DNA of 26,650 nt from Bacillota bacterium. Lineage in GTDB: Bacteria > Bacillota > Clostridia > Lachnospirales > Lachnospiraceae. Positions within the stretch are counted from its first letter, which is position 1, and each line of letters starts with the position of its first letter. This document shows, piece by piece, positions 1 through 6,784 of the stretch. The notes below the pieces were generated by a model. That model saw nothing but the letters and a program-made list of their open reading frames with translations, did not search any database and was not told the DNA's origin. The stretch lies in NCBI GenBank assembly GCA_023420935.1, contig JAEZUR010000074.1, positions 1 through 26,650 of the forward strand, written 5' to 3'. The translations under genes and the position numbers were made by a program.

Positions 1-24
1 TTCATAGGTAAAAAATTTAGACAT
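1..24 (-). CDS. Possible 5' end of a minus-strand gene running off the left edge (IS30-type transposase start?)
   Basis: On the minus strand an ATG at 24-22 is preceded by GGAGG (33-29), four bases away, and opens a frame reading MSKFFTYE to the window edge. Only eight codons are visible, so no domain can be assigned. The sequence resembles the start of IS30-family transposases, which commonly begin M-[ST]-K-x-x-T-Y-E before a helix-turn-helix. That is recollection of a family pattern rather than proof. An insertion element here would fit the foreign look of the next two genes. Confidence 0.35.
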
Positions 25-83
25 ATATCCTCCATTCTGCCGCCAACTATTTTAGGATATATGAAATTTAAACTTGCGGAAAC

Positions 84-112
84 AAAAAAGATTGAAATTA
101 ACCAATCTTTTT
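84..112. terminator. Bidirectional rho-independent terminator-like hairpin
   Basis: AAAAAGATTG (85-94) and CAATCTTTTT (103-112) form a perfect 10-bp stem with an 8-nt loop. The A-run and T-run make it a plausible terminator on either strand. It lies between the possible minus-strand gene at the left edge and the XRE regulator, so it could insulate two divergent units or end transcription entering from the left. Confidence 0.6.
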
Positions 113-163
113 GTAAGCCCAGGTGCATCCATCTGGCATATATATTAAATTTAAGAATTATAT

Positions 164-207
164 CTCAATTTGGATTCGGAAGGGTTGTATTTCGATTTAC
201 AATTGAG
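164..207. promoter_or_regulatory. Inverted repeat upstream of the XRE regulator
   Basis: CTCAATT (164-170) and AATTGAG (201-207) are exact inverted copies with 30 nt between them, about 50 bases before the XRE gene. Spaced half-sites upstream of a small XRE regulator would suit an autoregulatory operator, but they could also be by chance in AT-rich DNA. Confidence 0.3.
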
Positions 208-258
208 GCATTACTTGTATAAACGATTTTCGACTTTTAGAAGGACGTGAGGCGTGTT

Positions 259-549
259 ATGGGTGTCAGTTATAACAAATTATTCAAACTGATGATCGAC
301 AAAAAAATAAGAAAAGGCGAACTGTGTAGGGCGGCGGGCATCAGCAGCAGTTCGCTTCTGAAAATATCAAAAGATGAAAACATATATGTCGATATTTTGG
401 TTCGGATTTGTGGTGTTTTGGGCTGCGGCTTCGGCGACATCATGGAGTATGTTCCTGATGAAAATGCCGTTATAAAATCCGAACCCGGTAATCGGCAACA
501 ACCCGATTTGCAGGAGGGAGAGCCTGCGATAGTTTCCGAAGAAGCCTAA
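259..549 (+). CDS. XRE/Cro-CI-type helix-turn-helix regulator
   Basis: A small DNA-binding protein of about 96 residues. The first 65 residues form a Cro/CI-type helix-turn-helix (VSYNKLFKLMIDKK, then ELCRAAGISSSSLLKI), followed by the phrase DIMEYVPDEN that is common in this family of short clostridial regulators. The tail is Glu/Pro-rich and probably disordered. ATG 259 is preferred because the family usually begins M-x-V-S-Y-N-K-L; an in-frame GTG at 247 sits almost on top of AAGGA (241-245). The stop is 26 bases before the sensor-kinase start, so the two are probably co-transcribed. G+C is visibly higher than in the genes to the right, suggesting horizontal transfer. The target promoter is unknown. 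Confidence 0.85.
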   Translation: MGVSYNKLFKLMIDKKIRKGELCRAAGISSSSLLKISKDENIYVDILVRICGVLGCGFGDIMEYVPDENAVIKSEPGNRQQPDLQEGEPAIVSEEA

Positions 550-575
550 TAGAACATGGAGGGAGGTGCTTTTCA

Positions 576-1846
576 ATGGCAGTAACAGTGATGGGACTCT
601 TGCGATTTGGAGTTTCTCTGGTCTTTGGCATAGCTGTGTCCGTTCTCTTTGCGGGAATAGAACCCACAAAAAAAACAGGCTCACTACTAGTTTGCTCTGT
701 GTCATTTTCCTTTTCATTCAAACCGCCAGTTGGTGGCTTTTGGGCTTGGATTTGACATCAAAGCTGTATCCGCTTATTATCCATCTGCCGCTAATCGTGA
801 TATTCTCGCTGTACTACAAACGTCCGTGGCTCATATCCGTCGTCAGTGTGCTTTCCGGTTATCTTTGCTGTCAAGCGCCACGCTGGTTTGGTTTCCTTGC
901 AGGAGCTGCTTTGGATAGCAGACTTGCAGACCATATTTTTTACATAGAATTCGTGTTTTTGGCCTATTATTTCTTGAAAAGATATGTGGCCGGATCTGTT
1001 CGGCAGTTGATGGAGAAGTCCACGAAATCTTGCTTATTTTTAGGCGGGGTTCCGCTTTTTTATTATCTGTTCGACTACACAACCGCCATCTACACCGATG
1101 TGCTTTACAGCGGCACAGAATGGGCGGTACAGTTCATGCCCTCAACAATATCCGTTTTCTATTTTGTGTTTGTTATCCTTTACTACGCTGAGACGCAAAA
1201 ACAGGCAACCCTCCAAAGAGAACGGGATATGCTGGATGCGCAGTTCCGACTGGCACAGACAGAGTTTTCCACTCTGCGGCAGATGCAGCAGAACGCCGCA
1301 TCCTATCGGCATGATATGCGCCACCATTTTGCGCTTTTACAGGGACTGGCCTCTAAGGAACATATAGAGGGGATTAAAGAGTACCTACGAACTGCCCAGT
1401 CCGACATGGATGCCATCACACCCACACGCTTTTGTGAAAACGAAACCGTCAACCTGATTTTATCCGCTTTCGCTACGAAAGCGAAACAAGCGGAAATCAT
1501 GCTGACGTTGGATGCGAAACTGCCTGATTTGCTTCCCTTTAGCGATACTGAGCTTTGCTCGCTCTTGTCAAACGCTTTGGAAAATGCTATCCATGCCTGT
1601 GAACAGATACCTGACAGCAACCAGCGTATCATCCGGCTGCGTATGTATTCCAAAAATAATAAGCTGTGCATTGATCTGCACAACAGCTATCAGACAGAGC
1701 CTGTGTTTTGGCAGGGGCTTCCGATATCGGAAGAACAAGGGCATGGTTTCGGCACCAAAAGCATGGTACATATCGTGGAAAAGCATGGGGGTGTATTCCA
1801 GTTTTCAGTCAAGGAGGGCTGGTTTGTATTTCAAGCCACTGCATAA
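576..1846 (+). CDS. GHKL (AgrC/HPK10-like) sensor histidine kinase, with an N-terminal -1 frameshift at an A8 run
   Basis: A membrane sensor kinase of the class that pairs with LytTR regulators. ATG 576 has a strong GGAGGGAGGT site (557-566) eight or nine bases upstream and encodes a hydrophobic segment (LLRFGVSLVFGIAVSVLFAG). That frame closes after about 60 codons. From about 668 the homologous sequence continues in the -1 frame to 1846: more membrane segments, a coiled linker (TQKQATLQRERDMLDAQ), the phosphoacceptor box YRHDMRHHF (His codon 1310-1312), the N-box LSNALENAIHAC and the G-box GHGFGTKS. The only obvious slip point is AAAAAAAA at 668-675, where the upstream frame reads A-AAA-AAA. 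The result is either a mutation or sequencing error, a phase-variable tract, or a slippage site. A GTG at 566 opens the downstream frame, but gives a non-hydrophobic, non-homologous N-terminus. No response regulator is adjacent. Confidence 0.8.
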
Positions 1847-1903
1847 GAAAATATTTCATATAATAAACACAGATATTTACATTCTAATAAAACTATAATT
1901 TTC

Positions 1904-1933
1904 CTTTAAGATTTCCGTAATGAAATCGTAAAG
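1904..1933. promoter_or_regulatory. Inverted-repeat operator-like element just upstream of the HAD-gene -35
   Basis: CTTTAAGATTTC (1904-1915) and GAAATCGTAAAG (1922-1933) match as inverted repeats at 11 of 12 positions with a 6-nt centre. The element ends four bases before the -35 hexamer, a usual position for an activator. No T-run follows, so a terminator is unlikely. Confidence 0.4.
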
Positions 1934-1937
1934 TACC

Positions 1938-1966
1938 TTGTAAATTTCTCTCTATTCTGCTAAAAT
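1938..1966 (+). promoter_or_regulatory. SigA-type promoter of the HAD phosphatase gene
   Basis: TTGTAA (1938-1943), a 17-bp spacer and TAAAAT (1961-1966) make a near-consensus vegetative promoter 30 bases before the start codon. Confidence 0.6.
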
Positions 1967-1995
1967 ATTTTCTAAAACAAATAAGGCGGTTAACA

Positions 1996-2817
1996 ATGAA
2001 CAAACAAATTCCCCAAAACATACAACAAACTACTCCTTGTCTTCTCTTTTTTGACATAGATGGAACTATTTTAGACGAATCAACCGGTTGTGTTTCCGAA
2101 AATACGATAAACGCAATACAGCAAGCGCAAGCAAACGGACATCTCGTATTTATTAATTCTGGAAGAACTTTTTGTAATATTGATCCAGCGATTCAAGAGA
2201 TTGGATTTGATGGTTATGTATGCGGTTGCGGTACTCATATTCTCTATCAGGGACAAGTTTTGTTATATCATTCTGTAGACAAAGATTTAACTTTGGAGAT
2301 TATGGAAGATATAAGACAATGTGGTCTAGAAGCAATTCTCGAAGGGAAAGATGGGATTTATTTTGATGATGAAGTAAGAGTTCCTGAGTGGAATCATATG
2401 AAAAACAGATTACTAAATACAATCAAATCACCACTTGGAAGCTGGAATGATACCAATCTATCTATTGATAAATTCTGTACCTGGTCAGACAAAGATAGTA
2501 ATTTCAATGGATTTTTCAATAAATATAAGGACAGATTCGAATTCATTGATCGAGGTGATAACATACATGAAGTTGTCCCCATTGGATTTTCCAAAGCTAC
2601 TGGCATTCAATTTCTTATGAAACAGCTTACGATACCTTTTGAAAATACCTTTGGATTTGGTGATAGTACCAACGATCTACCAATGCTAGAATATGCCAAT
2701 AACAGTATTGCCATGGGAAACTGTACTCCATGCCTTAGAGATATAGTATCATTTGTTACCAAGAATGTTGAAGAAGATGGAATTGAATATGCACTGAAGC
2801 ATTTTCAGCTAATTTAA
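1996..2817 (+). CDS. HAD-superfamily phosphatase, Cof/YidA-type (class IIB)
   Basis: A soluble Mg-dependent phosphohydrolase of 273 residues, the usual length for Cof-type enzymes, which act on sugar phosphates and other small phosphorylated metabolites. Motif I is FFDIDGTILDE near residue 18 (nucleophile and acid Asp), motif II is FINSGRT, the conserved Lys lies in the second half (PIGFSKATG), and motif IV is FGFGDSTNDLPML. The cap domain lies between motifs II and III. AAGGCGG precedes ATG 1996. The gene stands alone with its own promoter and a strong terminator. The exact substrate cannot be read from the sequence. Confidence 0.93.
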   Translation: MNKQIPQNIQQTTPCLLFFDIDGTILDESTGCVSENTINAIQQAQANGHLVFINSGRTFCNIDPAIQEIGFDGYVCGCGTHILYQGQVLLYHSVDKDLTLEIMEDIRQCGLEAILEGKDGIYFDDEVRVPEWNHMKNRLLNTIKSPLGSWNDTNLSIDKFCTWSDKDSNFNGFFNKYKDRFEFIDRGDNIHEVVPIGFSKATGIQFLMKQLTIPFENTFGFGDSTNDLPMLEYANNSIAMGNCTPCLRDIVSFVTKNVEEDGIEYALKHFQLI

Positions 2818-2838
2818 TACTGTTAGATGATATCTCTA

Positions 2839-2877
2839 AAAGAGACCTATCCCATAGATAGATCTCTTTCATTTTTT
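2839..2877 (+). terminator. Rho-independent terminator of the HAD gene
   Basis: AAAGAGA-C-CTATC (2839-2851) pairs with GATAG-A-TCTCTTT (2857-2869) with one mismatch and a 5-nt loop, followed by TTTTTT at 2872-2877. It abuts the stop codon of the convergent gene and may serve both. Confidence 0.85.
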
Positions 2878-3357
2878 CTATAAAGCTGTATTGCCATCTC
2901 CATTATTATGATTAAGAATCAATTTATCTAAAACCGATTTATACACTAAAACGATATGAGCATCAATATAACAATATTTATTTACAACAAATTCATAAGT
3001 TTTATAGATAATACAACAACTCATTAGTAAAAGAGCTGGCACAGTCACCACAGGATCCAAATTCTGAGCAATTAAAACAAATGCACCTATTAGATAAAAT
3101 ACGAACGCAAACACAAATTGTTTACTGATTCTCACTGCCAAATACATGGCATCTAGTAGTCTCTCAAGCATCTTTGTCAGAACTTTAATATCTCTATCTT
3201 TTAAATATTCGTAAATATCATTGTATATTTCATCGTTATTAATCTTTCTGCTGTCATAGGTACGATTAGCTACTAACTTTTGATAAGAAGAGAAGTATTT
3301 ATTATATTTATTTTCTCCTAGCTCCCTGCTTAAAAGTTTTTTAAATACGCTAGACAA
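2878..3357 (-). CDS. Hypothetical two-helix membrane protein
   Basis: I do not recognise a family. The 159-residue product has a charged, probably helical N-terminal half with many Lys, Tyr and Asp residues (about 1-75), then two adjacent hydrophobic segments (about 82-98 FVFAFVFYLIGAFVLIA and 104-120 VPALLLMSCCIIYKTYE), and a short polar C-terminus ending in an Asn/Gly-rich tail. The layout suggests a small inner-membrane protein with both ends on the same side. The start is TTG at 3357-3355: AGGTGG lies eight bases upstream and the next in-frame ATG is deep in the protein. A good promoter lies at 3389-3417. It is convergent with the HAD gene and is not in an operon. Confidence 0.75.
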   Translation of the reverse strand: MSSVFKKLLSRELGENKYNKYFSSYQKLVANRTYDSRKINNDEIYNDIYEYLKDRDIKVLTKMLERLLDAMYLAVRISKQFVFAFVFYLIGAFVLIAQNLDPVVTVPALLLMSCCIIYKTYEFVVNKYCYIDAHIVLVYKSVLDKLILNHNNGDGNTAL

Positions 3358-3388
3358 ATAGAATCACCACCTTTACTTTATTAAGGGA

Positions 3389-3417
3389 ATTTTAATATAA
3401 TCATACTTATTAGTCAA
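3389..3417 (-). promoter_or_regulatory. SigA-type promoter of the small membrane-protein gene
   Basis: On the minus strand TTGACT (3417-3412), a 17-bp spacer and TAAAAT (3394-3389) lie about 30 bases before the TTG start codon and its AGGTGG ribosome site. Confidence 0.65.
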
Positions 3418-3745
3418 CTATAAGAACTCGTTTTACTTGTTATTTATGAGATAAATGTCGTAAAAACGCAGTATTTATGCACAATCTCACTACTATTAAT
3501 AGTATTATCAACCCTTACACTATTATATTATTCAGTATATCTTGATTTGGTTTCCAATCCCTCAATTGGACATAAATAGAAAATTTGAAACCTTTTTTCT
3601 TGTTAAATGAATTATTTTCAACACAAATATTCACAAAATGTTCATAATATATCCATACTATTATCATATATGTACATTATAATAAACTCATAAAGTTAAA
3701 TAAGTAATATCTAAATTGTAGATAAGATAATTTTTTTCATAAACA

Positions 3746-3781
3746 AAGCCTAGTAGTTACCCTCCCCCTTCTACTAGGCTT
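3746..3781. ncRNA. Strong hairpin with pyrimidine-rich loop; candidate small RNA or terminator
   Basis: AAGCCTAGTAG (3746-3756) and CTACTAGGCTT (3771-3781) form a perfect 11-bp stem. The 14-nt loop on the plus strand is TTACCCTCCCCCTT, a C-rich anti-Shine-Dalgarno-like sequence typical of Gram-positive regulatory RNAs. No T-run follows on the plus strand, and on the minus strand only TTTGTTTATG follows, so it is not a standard terminator. No clear dedicated promoter was found; TATAAT at 3678-3683 has a poor -35. Confidence 0.4.
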
Positions 3782-3860
3782 CTCCTCTGCCCAAAAATAA
3801 GTCTAGAACAGAAATATCAATTATAATTATATGAAAAACTTGCTATTTTTTATTTTAACC

Positions 3861-3889
3861 TTTTCACTACATAAAAAAGATGCTATAAT
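3861..3889 (+). promoter_or_regulatory. Probable upp promoter
   Basis: TATAAT (3884-3889) is preceded by a 17-bp spacer and TTTTCA (3861-3866), a partial -35. This would start transcription near 3895, leaving a leader of about 90 bases before the upp ATG. Confidence 0.5.
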
Positions 3890-3918
3890 AACAAAAAGCA
3901 CTTATTATTGTTGGCAAT

Positions 3919-3943
3919 AAATTTGTTCATACAAATTTTTTTT
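3919..3943 (+). terminator. Attenuator-like hairpin in the upp leader
   Basis: AAATTTGT (3919-3926) and ACAAATTT (3931-3938) form an 8-bp stem with a TCAT loop, running into a T8 tract (3936-3943). Flanking TTGGC (3911-3915) and GCCCAA (3944-3949) can extend the pairing. It lies downstream of the probable upp promoter and before the ribosome site, where it could terminate early. The stem is AT-rich and may be weak. Confidence 0.45.
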
Positions 3944-3987
3944 GCCCAAAATAACAAAAAGAAAAAGATACTTTGGAGGTATAAAAC

Positions 3988-4617
3988 ATGTCAAAAGTTG
4001 TAATTATGGATCACCCATTGATTCAACACAAAATCGGTATTATGAGAGTTAAGACTACTACTACTAAGGAGTTCAGAGATTTAGTATCAGAAGTAGCAAT
4101 GTTAATCTGCTACGAAGCAACTAGAGAGCTTCGTCTTGCTGATATTGAGATAGAGACCCCATTACAGAAAACAATTGTAAAAGAGATCGCTGGTAAGAAA
4201 TTATGTATCGTTCCTATCTTAAGAGCTGGTCTTCATATGGCTGATGGTATTCTAAATTTAATACCAAATGCAAAAGTAGGTCATGTCGGTTTGTATAGAA
4301 ATGAAGAAACATTAGAACCTGTTGAGTACTTCTGTAAACTTCCACAAGATGCTGCTGAACGTGAAATCTTTGTTGTTGATCCAATGTTAGCAACTGGCGG
4401 TTCTGCCATCGCAGCTATTAATTCATTAAAAGCAAAGGGAATTCAGAAAATTCACTTCTTATGCTTAATTGCAGCTCCAGAAGGCGTAAAACGTTTCCAA
4501 GAAGCACACCCAGATGTAGATGTTTTCATCGGTGCTATGGATGAGCGTTTAAATGAAAATGGATATATTCTTCCAGGTTTAGGTGACGCAGGAGATAGAA
4601 TTTACGGAACAAAATAA
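3988..4617 (+). CDS. upp: Uracil phosphoribosyltransferase
   Basis: This cytosolic enzyme converts uracil and PRPP to UMP and diphosphate, the main uracil-salvage step. At 209 residues it is full-length. Seen in the sequence are the N-terminal PLIQHKIGIMR block, IVPILRAGLHMADG, the PRPP-binding loop VVDPMLATGGSA (about 130-141), and the uracil-binding C-terminus GYILPGLGDAGDR. GGAGGT lies seven bases before ATG 3988. It is monocistronic, with a leader carrying an attenuator-like hairpin and a long terminator behind it. PyrR-type control is not evident. Confidence 0.98.
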   Translation: MSKVVIMDHPLIQHKIGIMRVKTTTTKEFRDLVSEVAMLICYEATRELRLADIEIETPLQKTIVKEIAGKKLCIVPILRAGLHMADGILNLIPNAKVGHVGLYRNEETLEPVEYFCKLPQDAAEREIFVVDPMLATGGSAIAAINSLKAKGIQKIHFLCLIAAPEGVKRFQEAHPDVDVFIGAMDERLNENGYILPGLGDAGDRIYGTK

Positions 4618-4639
4618 ATATATTTAATTTATTATTGAA

Positions 4640-4690
4640 AAGGGACTATTACAATAGTGGTTATGTAACCATAATTGTGATAGTCTCCTT
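4640..4690. terminator. Long bidirectional terminator between upp and the convergent cluster
   Basis: A nearly continuous hairpin from AAGG (4640) to CCTT (4690), with the apical stem GTGGTTA/TAACCAT around a TG loop and the lower arms GACTAT and GATAGTC. T-rich sequence follows on the plus strand. It separates upp from the minus-strand gene ending at 4711. Confidence 0.7.
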
Positions 4691-4710
4691 CTTAATTACT
4701 ACTTATTCTG

Positions 4711-5577
4711 CTAATTATTAATCGCAATAATTCTTAACCCTTGATCCTTCCAATTGTCAAACCAAACCTCTCCATACCCCATCATAACTCCCATCTCATT
4801 ACCATTCAGATACTTAGTATAACTACTAGTAATTCTTTCTTTCAAATGAGCATTTATAATTTCTTCATAGTATTTCTCAAATTCCTCTGAATTACTAATT
4901 GAAACTTTAGTATCATTTATAGTGACCATGATAGGGTAGACAACGAGTGCTGCAAACTCTTTCTTTTTATCCTCAATTACATAAGATTTAATTTTTCTTG
5001 CAAATTCTTCTACATCTAATGTGTTGGTATTTATGTAAGGATAGCGTTCTTCAATGGTATTGCCTATAGTATGGGAAAGTGCCAATGTAAATGTAGTCTC
5101 CTCTCCTGTTCCTGAAGCGGTATAGGTTCCTTCTAATAATTCTCCATCTGCGGTATTAGGTTTTATGATTCCTTTCAACGTAATATTATTATTTTCACTA
5201 TATAATGTTATAGATGCAGTATCGATTTGTATGCTACCCGTTAAATTAACTTCTCCATCTGCATCTTCCTGTGTTATATAAGAAGCAGTTAATTGATTAC
5301 CATGTCTATATATAGCCATGGATATATTTTGCTCTCCAATGGCGCCTTCGAAAACACTATTATAATTATCGCTTATAACACGCTCCACTTTCTCAACATC
5401 AACATTCAGAGTATCTCTATCCGTATTCGGAACAGTTGTTATAACTGGTTTCACTGCCTTACTTATTGTTGTTTGTTCTATTGGACTTAATAATAAAATT
5501 AAACTTACGATGCAAATTATGATCACTAAAAAAACAAACACCAGTAGAATACCATTTCTTTTTTTCCTTAAACTCAT
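4711..5577 (-). CDS. Hypothetical exported/membrane-anchored protein, single N-terminal TM
   Basis: I recognise no family. After a basic start (MSLRKKRNG) comes one strong hydrophobic helix (about 10-33, ILLVFVFLVIIICIVSLILL), then about 255 polar residues predicted to lie outside the membrane. The middle is beta-rich and Thr/Asn-rich (ASYITQEDADGEVNLTGSIQ) and the C-terminal third looks helical and charged. ATG 5577-5575 is preferred; a TTG eight codons upstream (5601) has no ribosome site, whereas AGAGAGG lies 12 bases before the ATG. It is the last of three exported-protein genes, 103 bases after the YARHG lipoprotein, and its beta-rich middle loosely resembles that lipoprotein's N-terminal region. 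It may belong to the same unit. Confidence 0.7.
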   Translation of the reverse strand: MSLRKKRNGILLVFVFLVIIICIVSLILLLSPIEQTTISKAVKPVITTVPNTDRDTLNVDVEKVERVISDNYNSVFEGAIGEQNISMAIYRHGNQLTASYITQEDADGEVNLTGSIQIDTASITLYSENNNITLKGIIKPNTADGELLEGTYTASGTGEETTFTLALSHTIGNTIEERYPYINTNTLDVEEFARKIKSYVIEDKKKEFAALVVYPIMVTINDTKVSISNSEEFEKYYEEIINAHLKERITSSYTKYLNGNEMGVMMGYGEVWFDNWKDQGLRIIAINN

Positions 5578-5680
5578 AATATTTTTAAGCCTCTCTTTCA
5601 AGCGTTAACATATTTAAATCTTCATCTGATAAAAAGGAGTAAAAAATTTCATCTAGCCTTTGAAAAGTAATAAAACTATA

Positions 5681-6715
5681 TTACCTTGGTTTATTATAAG
5701 TATCCAATTCTACTAATAATTTTAGATTTGCCTTTTCATACTCATTAAAAACACTATCTTTAAAATCTTCCGGTTTACTGGTAGGGGTATACCACAATTG
5801 TCCCATGAAATAATTATTCAAATCCTGATCTTTAAAAATATACCCATGTCTTGCATATAGTTCATTTTTAGCTAAATAGATGATCAGCAAAGGTGCATCC
5901 TCAAAATCTAAAACATCATAGTACATCAAATCTGTATAATATAATGGTTCAACCACATAGCTGATATCTCGCACTTCACGCACATTCTCCATATATTCAG
6001 TCACCTGATTATAAAAAGAACAATTTTTACGATACGAACTTTTTTCTTCAATGGCGGCAATCATTTCTTCCTCAGACCATTGAGAGTAATATCTATTATA
6101 GATAATATCTTGCAGATTTTGTTCTTGCAGATCCTGTTCTCCCAGATCCTCCTTAGACTTTTCTCCCTCTTTATCCTCTCGCTTTAAATGATACACTCCC
6201 ATAACGCCAAATCCACTTTGATTATTTTCATCCATTTCATAATTGATTACGTCAATCTTTATCTCATCAACCAAAAATTCCATGTGCAGTGTCCCAGTTC
6301 CTCCCCACCCATCATCAGAGAAATCAAAAAAACATTCCTTATTTTCGATAGTGGCTCTTATATTATCTATACCCGCTATGCGATCACCAATCTCTTGTTG
6401 GCTTAAAAGCTCTCCTTTTAATTGATTTCCATTTGTAATTGTGATGGTTATTTGAGTTCCGCCGTCGTTAAGTATGGTGTCACTACTGATACCACCTTCT
6501 GTCCATGACCCGGAATATGCTTCATAATTTTCTATTACTTCACTTGTTTTTTCAGGAATAGTATCCTCACTTTCTACTTTTTCAAGTTTATCATGAGTTT
6601 CGATACTTTCTGTGGGGACAACAACATTATCCATTGCATTGTTACTGTCTAATTTCCCACATCCGCTAATAATAACGCAAATACATAATATAAGTATGCA
6701 ATTTTTCTTTTTCAT
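5681..6715 (-). CDS. YARHG-domain lipoprotein
   Basis: A lipoprotein of 344 residues. The signal peptide (MKKKNCILILCICVIISGC) ends in an ISGC lipobox, so Cys19 should be lipidated. A low-complexity acidic linker follows, then a beta-rich module with the phrase GWGGTGTLHMEF, then three near-identical pentapeptides (DLGEQ-DLQEQ-NLQDI), and a C-terminal YARHG domain (LAKNELYARHGYIF, then LWYTP and EYEKANLKLL). YARHG domains are found in extracellular clostridial proteins and their function is unknown. ATG 6715-6713 has AAAGGA six bases upstream; the upstream in-frame TTG at 6739 would delay the signal peptide. It lies between two other exported proteins, which suggests a shared envelope role. 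Confidence 0.85.
   Translation of the reverse strand: MKKKNCILILCICVIISGCGKLDSNNAMDNVVVPTESIETHDKLEKVESEDTIPEKTSEVIENYEAYSGSWTEGGISSDTILNDGGTQITITITNGNQLKGELLSQQEIGDRIAGIDNIRATIENKECFFDFSDDGWGGTGTLHMEFLVDEIKIDVINYEMDENNQSGFGVMGVYHLKREDKEGEKSKEDLGEQDLQEQNLQDIIYNRYYSQWSEEEMIAAIEEKSSYRKNCSFYNQVTEYMENVREVRDISYVVEPLYYTDLMYYDVLDFEDAPLLIIYLAKNELYARHGYIFKDQDLNNYFMGQLWYTPTSKPEDFKDSVFNEYEKANLKLLVELDTYNKPR
6109..6153. repeat. Three tandem 15-bp repeats inside the YARHG lipoprotein gene
   Basis: Units start at 6109, 6124 and 6139 (CTTGCAGATTTTGTT, CTTGCAGATCCTGTT, CTCCCAGATCCTCCT). They encode pentapeptide repeats of the pattern Gln-Asp/Asn-Leu-Gln/Gly-Glu. Because the unit is a multiple of three, copy-number change would keep the frame. 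Confidence 0.75.
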
Positions 6716-6784
6716 GTAATTTCCTTTTCCTTTTTTCAATTCACTTAATATTTTTTATAAAGAGATAAATATTACTTAGAATTT

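Larger units (their letters stand above)
3418..3987. other. Long AT-rich intergenic region upstream of upp
   Basis: No convincing protein-coding frame. The AT-rich stretch 3420-3740 shows no clear signal beyond a small TATCTA/TAGATA hairpin (3708-3724) before a T-run. It then contains a striking C-rich-loop hairpin (3746-3781), the upp promoter (3861-3889) and an AT-stem hairpin with a T8 run in the upp leader (3919-3943). These are listed separately. Confidence 0.6.

Noticed and set aside
367..717. Minus-strand open frame of 116 codons opposite the XRE/kinase genes
   Set aside because: It lies antisense to clearly homologous genes, has no ribosome site and no recognisable protein features.
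1303..1683. Minus-strand open frame of 126 codons inside the kinase gene
   Set aside because: Antisense shadow of the conserved kinase domain.
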